Shown here: piece after piece, positions 34,105 to 42,856 of the stretch
How the letters are laid out: each line of letters begins with the position of its first letter
How positions within the stretch are numbered: position 1 is the stretch's first letter
Assembly: GCF_036421855.1 (NCBI RefSeq)
Contig: NZ_JAZGOK010000003.1
Source: Georgenia_B sunbinii
GTDB taxonomy: Bacteria; Actinomycetota; Actinomycetes; Actinomycetales; Actinomycetaceae
Reading direction: 5' to 3' (one strand)
Length of the DNA: 64,000 nt
The notes under the pieces: generated by a model
Database searches by the model: none
What the model was told of the DNA's origin: nothing
Seen by the model: only the letters and a program-made list of their open reading frames with translations
Translations under genes and position numbers: made by a program

Positions 34105-36648
34105 TCACGCCGTCCCGAACAGGTGCACCGGGGCGGGGCCGGGCCGGCCACCGCTGCCCAGCACCCGGTCGAGCACCGCCAGCACGCCGGCGGCCCCGGT
34201 GCCGAGGTCGCACGACAGCCGCAGCAGGCTGTCGCCGAAGAACGCGAGTCCCTCGGAGCCGGCCAGTGCGTTCATCCGCAACCCCTGGACGTGCCGGTCC
34301 AGGTCCGGGGACGGTTCCCCGGCGGCGGCCACGAGGAGCGTCCCGGAGCGGCCGCGGAGCAGCCCCGGCCACGGGACCAGAGTGCCCGCGCTACGCCGCG
34401 AGATCCGCCTGGCGGCCTCGGCGAGCTCGGCGTCCTCTCTCCTGCGCAGCAGCTCGCTCAGCGCGAGCGCGACCCCGCCGTCACCAGCGAGCGCCCCGGG
34501 ACCGGCCATCGCGCCCCGGCGCACCGGCTCGATGTCCTGGGGCACCGGACGGCCGCCGACCTCGTGACCGAAGAGCGCCAGGTCGGTGCGTACCGCCTCG
34601 TCTGCTGCCAGGAGCAGCTGCGCGTCCCCGGTGGCGTCGTAGAGGGCCAGGAGGCACAGCGCACGGCCTGACCCGCCGTACAGCAGGCCAGGGGGCGTCG
34701 GCTCCGGGGCGGCGGCCAGCATGCGGTCGGCGACGCTGGTCGCCGCGTCCAGGAACGTCGAGTCACCGGTGCGTGTCGCGAACCAGGCCAGGCTCAGGCC
34801 CACACCGGCGAGCCCGGAGGTCAGGCCCTGGTCGAGATCGTCAAGCGCACGGGCCGCAGTCGCCTCGGCCAGCTCACGCGCCCGGTCGCTCGCGCCGAGC
34901 CGTTCGAGGGCATAGGCGATCCCGGCGAGGCCGTCGTGCAGACCGGTGCTCACCACCGGGCCGGTCGCCAGCCGCCCCAGCAGCCAGTCCACGTGCTCCT
35001 CGGGAGGCGTCTGCCCTGCGTCGGCCAACGACACGAGGACACCCGCGGCACCGTGCATGAGGCCCAGCCCCGCCCCCGGGCGCGCGAACTGCGCGATGTC
35101 ACCGGGATACAGCCGGTCCTCCCGTTCCGGGGTCGCGCTGTCGATGATCCAGCGAGCGATCTGGCCCCTGACCTGAGGCCAGGTCACCTCGTCGAAGCGG
35201 GGGACCGGTGGCCTGCCGGCGGCTTCCGGGACGGCCTTGTCGAGCGCGCCGAGGTCGGCGCGCACGGCGGCCTCGTACTCGTCGGAGAGCTCGAACTCCT
35301 CCCGGACGAACCGGATGGCCTCGTCGACGCTGCCGGTGTCCCAGAGGAATCCGTCCGTCGCCCCCGGCGCGAGGACCGCAACCCGCATGCAGCCCAGTGC
35401 GAACCGGTCGGTCTGCTCGCCCCGGTAGGACGCCGGGGCCCGGTACCCGGGTGCGGCGAACACCTGCGGCGCGGCTGTGTCGAGGGGGCTGGCGGTCTCG
35501 AGGTCGATGAAGGCGACCGTCCCGTCCTCCCGCACGAGCACGTTGCCAGGATGGAGGTCACCGAACACGACACCGCGCTCGTGCATGTCGTTCACCCCCT
35601 GCTCGACCGACTCCAGCACGTCCAGCGCCCAGGCGGCATAGGCCGCCTTCTCCCCGGGGTCGCGCTCGCCGCGCACGAGGGGGTTCTTCCGGGTGACGGC
35701 CTGCACGAGGCTCTCTCCCTCGACGAACTCCCGTACCAGGAACCGGTGCTCGTGCCCGCGGACGTGGTCCAGCAGGCGCGCGGACGACGGGAGTCCGTCA
35801 AGCTGGCGCAGCGCCCAGATCTCGGTCTCCTGCCTCGCCACCGCGTCCCGGCCCGTGTCGTCCAGCCCCGCGAGAGGTCGAGCCTCCTTGAGCAGGACGG
35901 GCTGCCCGGTCTCGGCGTGGGAGGCACGGTAGACCCCGCCCCCGTTCGAGTAGTGCATGGCTCCGTGCACCCGGTAGTTGAAGCCCTCGAGCCGGCCCTG
36001 CTGCCGGGCCTGCAGCGCCTCGTCGAGGAAGCCAGGCACCGGGGCCCACGACGGTGGCCGGAACGCGACCCCGCGACGGTCCTCGACGAGATTGCCCTCG
36101 GGATCGCGGATGCAGTGGATCGGCCGGCCGTGCTCGCCTTCGATGATCTCGGTGATGAAGGCGCCGTAGCGGACGTAGAGCGGACCTGCGCGCCATCGCA
36201 GGTCGCTGAGGATGTACGGCCCCTCCTCCCCGTCGAGCAGGTCACCGAGCTCGGTCAGGGTGCGCTCCAGCGTGGCGTCGTCGTGCGGGTAGATGGTGAT
36301 GAACTTGCCGCTCGCGGTGCGGTCGCCGTCCTTGGCGTTGCGGCGCCGCAGGTGCTCGGGCCCCGGGAGGACCTTGAACGGCAGGACGTGCTCGTAGCAG
36401 TAGCCCATCACGGCCTCGAGGACACGGTCGCAGTTGGCGAGCGTCGCCGAGACATGGATCTTCCACCCCTGCGCGACCAGCTCGGTCTCTCGGGGCACCA
36501 GGTGGGTCCACTGCGGCTCCCGCGTCAGCTGCCAGCCCTCCCGCACGGGGCGCTGCAGAGCGGCGAACACGGGCAGGTCCTCGTCGCGGGCACCAAGGTC
36601 GAAGAAGGGCGTCCCGGGGTGGCAGAACGCCAGGTGCGCCCGGGTCAT
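34105..36648 (-). CDS. Class III lanthipeptide synthetase (LanKC-type lyase-kinase-cyclase)
   Basis: An 847-residue three-domain enzyme. The lyase domain (1-200) has the hallmark SGKFITIYP (113-121) and GPYILSDLRW. The kinase domain (220-480) has Lys254, the catalytic segment GDLHPGNVL (363-371) and DLE (382-384, replacing DFG). The C-terminal LanC-like domain (500-847) has GLHDGLAGIAYALERLG and LLYGGSG but no Cys/His zinc ligands, as in other class III enzymes. It phosphorylates and eliminates Ser/Thr to dehydro residues. It is last in the precursor operon, overlapping the protease gene. The two precursors have no Cys, so rings are not expected. Confidence 0.9.
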   Translation of the reverse strand: MTRAHLAFCHPGTPFFDLGARDEDLPVFAALQRPVREGWQLTREPQWTHLVPRETELVAQGWKIHVSATLANCDRVLEAVMGYCYEHVLPFKVLPGPEHLRRRNAKDGDRTASGKFITIYPHDDATLERTLTELGDLLDGEEGPYILSDLRWRAGPLYVRYGAFITEIIEGEHGRPIHCIRDPEGNLVEDRRGVAFRPPSWAPVPGFLDEALQARQQGRLEGFNYRVHGAMHYSNGGGVYRASHAETGQPVLLKEARPLAGLDDTGRDAVARQETEIWALRQLDGLPSSARLLDHVRGHEHRFLVREFVEGESLVQAVTRKNPLVRGERDPGEKAAYAAWALDVLESVEQGVNDMHERGVVFGDLHPGNVLVREDGTVAFIDLETASPLDTAAPQVFAAPGYRAPASYRGEQTDRFALGCMRVAVLAPGATDGFLWDTGSVDEAIRFVREEFELSDEYEAAVRADLGALDKAVPEAAGRPPVPRFDEVTWPQVRGQIARWIIDSATPEREDRLYPGDIAQFARPGAGLGLMHGAAGVLVSLADAGQTPPEEHVDWLLGRLATGPVVSTGLHDGLAGIAYALERLGASDRARELAEATAARALDDLDQGLTSGLAGVGLSLAWFATRTGDSTFLDAATSVADRMLAAAPEPTPPGLLYGGSGRALCLLALYDATGDAQLLLAADEAVRTDLALFGHEVGGRPVPQDIEPVRRGAMAGPGALAGDGGVALALSELLRRREDAELAEAARRISRRSAGTLVPWPGLLRGRSGTLLVAAAGEPSPDLDRHVQGLRMNALAGSEGLAFFGDSLLRLSCDLGTGAAGVLAVLDRVLGSGGRPGPAPVHLFGTA

Positions 36649-38294
36649 CGCAGCACCGGAGCGACATAGGTGAGGTAGAGCCACTGCCCGAGCGGGCGAT
36701 CACCGAGGTCGAGCACCGCCGTGCCCGGACCTTGGGCCACCGGGCCCGACGACTCGATCGGCCAGGCCGTTGCCGGAAGTACCGCGTCGTCGACCGCGTC
36801 GAGCGGTACGAAGGCCTCGACCGGCGCCTCGATCTGCCGGGCGGAGTCGGAGGTCACGTGGCCGGTCCCGCGCTGCTGCGCCAGCAGGATGCCGGACTGG
36901 TACATCGTGACCTCGTCTCCCACGGATGGTGTCTCGATCATCTGCGTCCCTTCCATGACGACGAAATAGCTCGATCCCTGCGTAGTGACGTATCCGCCGG
37001 CGATGCCGTACTGCACGGGAACCGCGACCAGGGCAGCGACCACAGCCGCGACACCCGCTGTCACGACCCCGGCGATGCGGCCCCATCTCGCGCCGTGGCG
37101 GCGAGCTGTGGTGATCAGTCGAACGGCGCCGCGGACGGCGAGGAAGATGAGGTAGACCGCGACCCCGGCCAGAACGAGCGCCCCCACGACACCCGCACGG
37201 GCGAGGACGTCGGAGTAGACGCCCAGCACCGTCAGGACAAGGAGGACCGGGAACGCGAGACAGGCCAGCCCGTAGGGGACGGCCCAGGACAGGTCGGGCA
37301 GCCGGCGCTCGCCCCGCCGCCCGCCGAGCAGGACCCGAGCGGTCTCGTCCCGGGCGTCCGCGATGGCGTCGCTCCGCAGGTTCGGGCGGTCGAGATGGCT
37401 CATCAGCGCGATGTACCCGTCGAACTTCGCGAACGGGATGAGGTTGAGCACGCCGGCCGCGTAGCTGATGACTGCGAACACGACCAGGCCGGCCTCGACG
37501 GCATCGGGCAGCGGCAGCAGCACGGCGGCGAGCGCGGCCACCCCTCCCACCACCGCCTGCACCAGCACACCCGCGAGAGCGACGACGACGCGCTGACGTG
37601 GCCGGGGCAGCCGCCAGGCGTCACTCACGTCGCAGAACATGGCTGGCACCAGGTAGAAGAGCATGACGCCGAGCCGGCTCGGGCGGCCTCCCTGGTGCAT
37701 CAGCGCCACGCCGTGCCCCAGCTCGTGGAGCGTGGTCGCGACGACCCCGGCCACGATGACCGCGAGGTAGGCCTGCCACGGCAGCGGAGCGCCCAAGATC
37801 GCGACCGTCCGCGCCGGTGACGCCAGGAGCGCCACGATCCCGGCGACAGCCACGGCCAGCAGCAGGAGGAGGCTCACGCGGTTGGCGAGGCCACGACCGG
37901 AGCGCACGATGCCGGCGAAGACCCGGCCCGGGCGGAACAGGGTGAGCTGGACGGTCAGCGGCGGGACGAACTTCAGCCGCCGCCTGGCGTCCTTCGGCTT
38001 GCCCTGCCCGTCATCGATGAGACCGGCGCCGTGCAGCCGTTCGACCGCCTGGCGCACGGTGTCCGCGCTCCACCGGGGGCCGAGCCGCAGCGCCAGCTCC
38101 TCATGGTCCGAGCGTCCGTCGAGGCCCTCGATCAACCGGGCGAGGTCGGCGCCGACGCGCAGGTAGGACCCGCCGCGGCTCACCACCCAGGGCGCCCCCT
38201 CGTCCGCGGGCGCAGAGACCTCGACCCCCTCCGCTCGGCGCGGGCGCGCAAGGAGCGCGGGAGGAGGCTCCGGGGACCGGTTCGTCGTCGTCAC
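36645..38294 (-). CDS. M50-family intramembrane metalloprotease of the daptide cluster (MpaP-like)
   Basis: A 549-residue protein. A PqqD-like winged-helix region (about residues 40-100, ARLIEGLDGRSDHEELALRLG) precedes about nine helices. The zinc site is HELGH (190-194) with NLIPFAKFDGY (284-294) as the third ligand motif. The C-terminal part (about 430-549) is an extracytoplasmic barrel-like region. Daptide clusters carry such a protease, presumed to remove the leader. The PqqD-like part could bind the leader. GTG at 38294, seven bases after the permease stop. Confidence 0.8.
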   Translation of the reverse strand: MTTTNRSPEPPPALLARPRRAEGVEVSAPADEGAPWVVSRGGSYLRVGADLARLIEGLDGRSDHEELALRLGPRWSADTVRQAVERLHGAGLIDDGQGKPKDARRRLKFVPPLTVQLTLFRPGRVFAGIVRSGRGLANRVSLLLLLAVAVAGIVALLASPARTVAILGAPLPWQAYLAVIVAGVVATTLHELGHGVALMHQGGRPSRLGVMLFYLVPAMFCDVSDAWRLPRPRQRVVVALAGVLVQAVVGGVAALAAVLLPLPDAVEAGLVVFAVISYAAGVLNLIPFAKFDGYIALMSHLDRPNLRSDAIADARDETARVLLGGRRGERRLPDLSWAVPYGLACLAFPVLLVLTVLGVYSDVLARAGVVGALVLAGVAVYLIFLAVRGAVRLITTARRHGARWGRIAGVVTAGVAAVVAALVAVPVQYGIAGGYVTTQGSSYFVVMEGTQMIETPSVGDEVTMYQSGILLAQQRGTGHVTSDSARQIEAPVEAFVPLDAVDDAVLPATAWPIESSGPVAQGPGTAVLDLGDRPLGQWLYLTYVAPVLR

Positions 38295-38301
38295 CGCTGG
38301 C

Positions 38302-39039
38302 CTACCTGACGTCGCGCGAGCGCAGGATGGAGTAACCCACGATGCCACTGAGCACGATCCACGCGCCGGCGACGGCGTAGGCCACCGGCACCGCCAGCAG
38401 TCCTTCGTGCGGGTCACGGTAGATGGCTTGCAGCGCGACCGAGAAGGTCCAGTTGAAGGCTTCACTGTTCACCTGGAGCAGCAACGGCTCCACCATGAGG
38501 GTGAGGAGCAGGAGCACGAGGATGGCGACGACCTGGTTGCGGAAGATCCAGCCGAGGAAGGCGCCCCACGGAGCAGCCAGGACGCTCGCGGCCAAGACCC
38601 CGACGAGGGTGAGGGTCAGCTCACCGCTCCATACGGGCTCGACATCGAGGAGCGGCAGCGTGACCCAGGCGCTGGCGACGGCCAGCACGACGGCGAGCAG
38701 TCCGTACAGGACGGCGACGATCGTGGCCGCCGCGGTCTTCGACCAGAACAGTCGGGTCCGGCCACCACCCAGCAGGACGCTGCGCGCCACGGTGCTGCTG
38801 GAGTACTCGCGGGTCACGGCCATGACGCCGAGCACGCTGGTGAACAGGTGCATCTGGAACCACTGCTGGGCGACGGTCCTCGTCAGCGCGGCCGGGTCGA
38901 CCGGTCCTGCCTCCTGGGTCTCGAGGACACCGAAGCTGTAGGCGATGTACGCACACCAGGGCACTGCGATGACCAGCAGCACCCACCACATCTTGCCGGT
39001 CCAGATCTTCTTCAGCTCGGCCTGCACGAGTGCCATCAC
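38302..39039 (-). CDS. ABC transporter permease of the daptide cluster (MpaT2-like)
   Basis: A 245-residue ABC-2-type membrane protein with six hydrophobic segments and the motif VTREYSSSTVARSVLLGGGR (about residues 76-95) common in peptide/immunity permeases. The start overlaps the ATPase stop by 4 bases. It probably exports the mature peptide or gives self-protection against a membrane-active product. An alternative start one codon later is equally good. Confidence 0.85.
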   Translation of the reverse strand: MMALVQAELKKIWTGKMWWVLLVIAVPWCAYIAYSFGVLETQEAGPVDPAALTRTVAQQWFQMHLFTSVLGVMAVTREYSSSTVARSVLLGGGRTRLFWSKTAAATIVAVLYGLLAVVLAVASAWVTLPLLDVEPVWSGELTLTLVGVLAASVLAAPWGAFLGWIFRNQVVAILVLLLLTLMVEPLLLQVNSEAFNWTFSVALQAIYRDPHEGLLAVPVAYAVAGAWIVLSGIVGYSILRSRDVR

Positions 39040-39833
39040 CGACCCGTCCTTTCTGCCGCTCGCTGCTCGTCCATCATCTCGGCGTGCCGTGCGGGATCGC
39101 TCGTCGGCTGATCAGCCAGGACGTCGAAGAAGGCCGCCTCCAGGCGACGTGTCCCGTCACGGGTGAGGTCGGCGAGGGAGCCGCTGTAGCGCACGCTCTG
39201 CTGCAGGATCACGACGTCCTGGACGGTCTGCTCGACCTCGGCGAGGAGGTGGCTGGAGAGCAGGACCGTGCGTCCCTCGGCGGCCAGGCCGCCGAGGAGG
39301 TCGCGCAGCCACCGGACCCCATCGGGGTCGAGGCCGTTGGCCGGCTCGTCGAGCACGACGACCTCCGGATCGGCCAGCAGCGTGATCGCCAGGTTCAGGC
39401 GCCGGCGCATACCCGTCGAGTAGGCCTTCACCGGCTTGCGTCCCACCCCGCTGAGCCCGACCAGCTCGAGGACCTCTCGAGCACGTCGCTGGGGCACCCC
39501 GAGCGTCGTGGCCAAGATGGACAGCTCACGTGGGCCGGATGCGCCGACGAGGCTGCCGTAGTCGTCGAAGCTGGTCCCGACACGACGAGCACCGCGGGGC
39601 AGGTCCGGGTAGGGCTGCCCGAGGACGTGCGCGACGCCCGCCGTGGGCTTCGTCAGCCCCATGAGGATGCGCAGCGCCGTGGTCTTGCCGGCACCGTTGC
39701 GCCCGAGCAGGCCTAGGACACGACCAGGGGTGGCGTGGAACGTGACGTCCTTCAGGGCGACCGCGTCACCGGCGTAACGCTTGGTGACGTTCGTCAGCCG
39801 GATGCTCGGGCTGCTGTGCTGTGGTTCTTCCAC
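39036..39833 (-). CDS. ABC transporter ATP-binding protein of the daptide cluster (MpaT1-like)
   Basis: A 265-residue ATPase: Walker A GRNGAGKTT (about residues 44-52), signature YSTGMRRRLNLAITLL, Walker B EVVVLDEPANGLDP, H-loop SSHLL. The C-terminal tail is short, as in peptide exporters and immunity pumps (BcrA/LptA type). Its gene is separated from the precursor genes by a strong hairpin, suggesting it is expressed at a lower level than the precursors. Confidence 0.9.
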   Translation of the reverse strand: MEEPQHSSPSIRLTNVTKRYAGDAVALKDVTFHATPGRVLGLLGRNGAGKTTALRILMGLTKPTAGVAHVLGQPYPDLPRGARRVGTSFDDYGSLVGASGPRELSILATTLGVPQRRAREVLELVGLSGVGRKPVKAYSTGMRRRLNLAITLLADPEVVVLDEPANGLDPDGVRWLRDLLGGLAAEGRTVLLSSHLLAEVEQTVQDVVILQQSVRYSGSLADLTRDGTRRLEAAFFDVLADQPTSDPARHAEMMDEQRAAERTGR

Positions 39834-39909
39834 CTCTGCTCCTTACGGGGTCGTGCTGGGTCGTGGCTGCGGGACGTGGACCAGCGGTCCTGCCCCCACA
39901 GCCACCCGT

Positions 39910-39943
39910 GCCGTCCCGGCCGGGTGCACCCGACCGGGACGGC
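39910..39943 (-). terminator. 15-bp hairpin between precursor genes and transporter genes
   Basis: Arms 39910-39924 and 39929-39943 pair over 15 positions (one mismatch) with a TGCA loop, starting 8 bases after the stop of precursor A1. No T-tract follows on the minus strand. As in other RiPP operons this likely works as a partial terminator or mRNA stabiliser, keeping precursor mRNA in excess over the transporter, protease and LanKC mRNA. Confidence 0.7.
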
Positions 39944-39950
39944 AGCTGCC

Positions 39951-40112
39951 TCAGGTGATGGCGCTCACCGCGATGGCGCTCGCGAGGTACGCAGCACCGC
40001 CGGCCGAACCGACCGCGGCGCCGGCACTGAACGCGCTCCAGAAGCCCGGGGCTTCGAGGTCCTCGAGCTCCTGGAGATCCAGCTCCAGCGGAGCTTCCAT
40101 GATGTTCTCCAT
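39951..40112 (-). CDS. Daptide-type RiPP precursor peptide A1
   Basis: A 53-residue peptide. Acidic leader with LELDLQELEDLEAPG (residues 9-23), matching the L-x-L-Q recognition motif of class III lanthipeptide leaders. The hydrophobic core (about 23-53) has five Ser, no Cys, one Trp and ends in AVSAIT with a C-terminal Thr, the residue daptide enzymes convert to dimethyl-propanediamine. The ATG at 40112 is six bases after AAGGAGG; a leftward extension to 40136 lacks such a site. The GAAVGSAGG stretch suggests a membrane helix. Confidence 0.88.
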   Translation of the reverse strand: MENIMEAPLELDLQELEDLEAPGFWSAFSAGAAVGSAGGAAYLASAIAVSAIT

Positions 40113-40168
40113 GTCATTCCTCCTTCCTGGGGTCAAGGGCGATCCACCTGTCGATCAGCGTGCTGACC

Positions 40169-40333
40169 TCAGGTGATCGCGCTGATGGCCAGCGCCGAAC
40201 CGATGTAGGTCGCTGCGCTGCTGGCAACGACGCCGGCCGAGAAGCCGATGACGTCCCCCCAGCCCGGTGCCTCGAGGTCCTCGAGCTCCTGAAGGTCCAG
40301 CTCGAGCGGGGCCTCCTGCATAGTCGCGTCCAT
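40169..40333 (-). CDS. Daptide-type RiPP precursor peptide A2
   Basis: A 54-residue paralogue of A1. The segment EAPLELDLQELEDLEAPG is identical in both leaders, and the core end differs slightly (LAISAIT against IAVSAIT). The core has five Ser, one internal Thr, no Cys, and a Trp two residues after EAP. The ATG at 40333 follows GGGAGGGAG. It is encoded directly after the dehydrogenase gene, 56 bases before A1. Leader conservation with core variation is the usual mark of RiPP precursors. Confidence 0.88.
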   Translation of the reverse strand: MDATMQEAPLELDLQELEDLEAPGWGDVIGFSAGVVASSAATYIGSALAISAIT

Positions 40334-40367
40334 GTCTCCCTCCCTTCTTCGTGATCGGGTCGTGCAC

Positions 40368-41585
40368 TCACCGCGTCGCGGTGAGGGTCTGCGCCCGGGT
40401 CCCTGCCTCCGCCGCGCGCTCCAGGCACGCGTCGTACAGGCCGGCGATCGTGCCGCCGGAGACCCGAGCAAGCATGGGGAGGCCGCCGCTCCACCGCCGC
40501 ACGGTGCGCCGCGTCAGCTCGGCGCTGCCGATGTCGGCAACGAGCCGGCGCGGCAGCTCCCAGCGATCGAGCAGCGCCCGCAGCCCGTCAGCCGGCGACC
40601 GTGGCAGACCACCGTTTGCCGCGGTCACCGCCGACCACAGTGCAACGACCCGGTCCGCGGCGACGAGCGGTTCCTCAGGCGTGTCCGTGCGCCACGCGTG
40701 AGGCAGCAGCGTGGCCAACGCGCTCGCCTTGGACGAGCCGGCAGCCGTGGCGAGGTCGGCCGCCAGGAACCACGACGCGTCGGAGAACGCGTCGCGGCCG
40801 TGGTTGAGCCACTGGCTGTGCGTCAGCCCGCTCAGATGAGCGAGGTCCTGGCGGACCTCGTCGCTCACCTCGCCGCTGATCTCCACCTGCGTGCCGATCT
40901 CGACCAGGCGGGCGCAGATCGTCTCCGAGACCCGGTCCTGCGTCGCCTTCCACGCCGTCGTGCCGACGTACGGCCCGGCCGTGCGGGCGAAGATCTCGAG
41001 GATGCTCTCCAGGACTCTCGCCGGCCCCAGCTGGCTGGTGGCCGTCGGCTCGAGCAGGGCCAGGTCCGGCCGGAGGAGATCACTCTGGACGAGCCTGCGG
41101 CCCGCGGGCTCGTCAAAGCACGCGAACCTGCTCATCTCGCTGCCGGTCCCCAGCGTCGTCGGGACCGCCACCAGCGGGATGCGTGCGGCTGAGGACCGGG
41201 GCAGCGGAGTCCATCCGCAGCGCTCGCCGGACTCGAGGCGAGGACGGACCGACGACTCGGAGAGGCAGGCGGCCAGCAGCTTGGCCGCGTCCATGATCCG
41301 CCCGCCGCCGACCGCGACGATCGCGTCCGGGGCCGGTCCGGCGAGCGCAGCGTCCAGCCAGGCCAGGCCGAGCGCGCGTCCATTGCCCGGGTCCGGCGGC
41401 ACGGTCACGTGGACGGTCGTCTCCCGTCGGCGGCGCAGGATCCGCAGCACCGACTCCCCCACGCCGTCGAGGACCGCACCGTCGACGATGACCTCGACGC
41501 GGCTTCCTTGGTGTGCGGCCAGCCAGTCGGGCAGACCGCCGAGGCCGGTCAGCACCTCCGGCTGCTGGAAGGACAGTGCGATCAT
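40368..41585 (-). CDS. Iron-ADH-like dehydrogenase, probable daptide oxidative decarboxylase (MpaC-like)
   Basis: A 405-residue group III alcohol-dehydrogenase-fold protein. The NAD-binding GGG motif is VAVGGGRIMDAAKLL (about residues 94-108), followed by VPTTLGTGSEMSRFACFDE. The usual metal-ligand helix (Asp-x3-His) reads LESILEIFARTAG and the second His pair is not obvious, so the metal site seems altered. In daptide clusters this family oxidatively decarboxylates the C-terminal Thr to a methyl ketone, aided by the RRE protein. The start overlaps the aminotransferase stop. Confidence 0.78.
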   Translation of the reverse strand: MIALSFQQPEVLTGLGGLPDWLAAHQGSRVEVIVDGAVLDGVGESVLRILRRRRETTVHVTVPPDPGNGRALGLAWLDAALAGPAPDAIVAVGGGRIMDAAKLLAACLSESSVRPRLESGERCGWTPLPRSSAARIPLVAVPTTLGTGSEMSRFACFDEPAGRRLVQSDLLRPDLALLEPTATSQLGPARVLESILEIFARTAGPYVGTTAWKATQDRVSETICARLVEIGTQVEISGEVSDEVRQDLAHLSGLTHSQWLNHGRDAFSDASWFLAADLATAAGSSKASALATLLPHAWRTDTPEEPLVAADRVVALWSAVTAANGGLPRSPADGLRALLDRWELPRRLVADIGSAELTRRTVRRWSGGLPMLARVSGGTIAGLYDACLERAAEAGTRAQTLTATR

Positions 41586-42856
41586 GACGCCGTCACCGCC
41601 ACGCCCGAGCCCTTGAGGTACATCTCCACACCGGTGACGACGCAATCGAGCAGCTCGTCGATCTCGGCCTCGGTGGCCACGAGCGGAGGCACGAGCTGGA
41701 TGCCGTGCAGTCCCGGGTGGACCACGGCGCCGGCCACCGCGATGCTCCGCACGACCTCGCCGATCCGTTCGGCGGGTAGCAGCTCGCCGTCGTCCGTGTG
41801 GATCTGGATGCCTCGGAAGCAGCCGGCGCCGGTGACATCGGCGACCCACGGCTGCCCGGTCAGCCGGCGGAGCCCGAGGTCGAGGTGCGCCGAGAGCCGA
41901 CGGGCCGAGGTGAACAGGTCGAGCTCCTGGACGCGCGCGATGACAGCGCTGATCGCCGCCATGCTCGGGGGCGTGCCTGCCTGGGTCTCGGCGTGCGCCG
42001 GGGTGAGGTCTGCCGCCACGAACGCGTCTGCGACCCGAGGCCCGAGCAGCACCGCGGAGGCGGCCGCGGCCCCGTTGGTCAGCGCCTTGGAGAGCACGAG
42101 GATGTCCGGTGCCGCCGGCCAGCCCCCGGAGGCGAACGGCACGCCGGTGCGGCCGAAGCCGGTCGCGACCTCGTCCGCGACGAGGAGGAAGCCGTGCTCG
42201 TCCCGCAGTCGCAGCAGCTCCTCGACGTACGTCCGCTCGAGGGGGATGGCGCCGGTCCCGAGCACCGGTTCGACGACGACGGCGGCGATCGCCTCACCGG
42301 CCCTGCCGAGCAGCGTTCGTAGCGCCTCGGTGTCGTTCGGCGGCACGTGCCGGACCAGTCGTTGGTCGATGCCGTAGGCGGCCTGCCCCAGGTCCTCGCC
42401 GGTGAGCGCGTGCGCGCCGAACGTCAGCCCGTGGAAGCTCCCGCGGAGGCCGACGACGAGCCGGGCGTTGCCCCGGCCGGCGATGAGCTGGTACTGGCGT
42501 GCCAGCTTCATCACGAGGTCGTTCGCTGCGCCGCCCGAGGTGCTGAACAGGACGCGGTGATAGCGGTCCGCTCCGCAGAGCGCAACCAGCTCGTCGGCGG
42601 CCCGGCGGGCGTAGTCGTTCTCGTAGCGGAAGGTGCTGAGGTACGACGCGTCGCGCACCGCCTCGGACACGGCCTCGGCCACGACGGGGTCGCCGTAACC
42701 GAGGTTGACGTTCCACAGGCCGCTGGTCCCGCACAGCCGCGTCGTACCGTCCGCGAAACTGATGCGGGTCCCGTGCGCGGCCACCGCACGCAGGTCGGCT
42801 CGACCGTGCTGCGAGGGTGGCAGCAGAGCCGGCCACAGGGCCGATCGGTCCCTCAT
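41582..42856 (-). CDS. Class III PLP aminotransferase, daptide type (MpaD-like)
   Basis: A 424-residue omega-aminotransferase. It has LVADEVATGFGRTG (about residues 215-228, PLP-binding Asp) and DILVLSKALTNG with the Schiff-base Lys247. The early FSTSGGAANDLVMKLAR binds PLP phosphate. In daptide synthesis it transaminates the C-terminal ketone to an amine. ATGA overlaps on both sides place it between the methyltransferase and dehydrogenase genes. Confidence 0.85.
   Translation of the reverse strand: MRDRSALWPALLPPSQHGRADLRAVAAHGTRISFADGTTRLCGTSGLWNVNLGYGDPVVAEAVSEAVRDASYLSTFRYENDYARRAADELVALCGADRYHRVLFSTSGGAANDLVMKLARQYQLIAGRGNARLVVGLRGSFHGLTFGAHALTGEDLGQAAYGIDQRLVRHVPPNDTEALRTLLGRAGEAIAAVVVEPVLGTGAIPLERTYVEELLRLRDEHGFLLVADEVATGFGRTGVPFASGGWPAAPDILVLSKALTNGAAAASAVLLGPRVADAFVAADLTPAHAETQAGTPPSMAAISAVIARVQELDLFTSARRLSAHLDLGLRRLTGQPWVADVTGAGCFRGIQIHTDDGELLPAERIGEVVRSIAVAGAVVHPGLHGIQLVPPLVATEAEIDELLDCVVTGVEMYLKGSGVAVTAS

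Noticed and set aside
34105..36648. Labionin or lanthionine rings as the LanKC product
   Set aside because: Neither precursor in the cluster contains Cys, so thioether rings cannot form from them.
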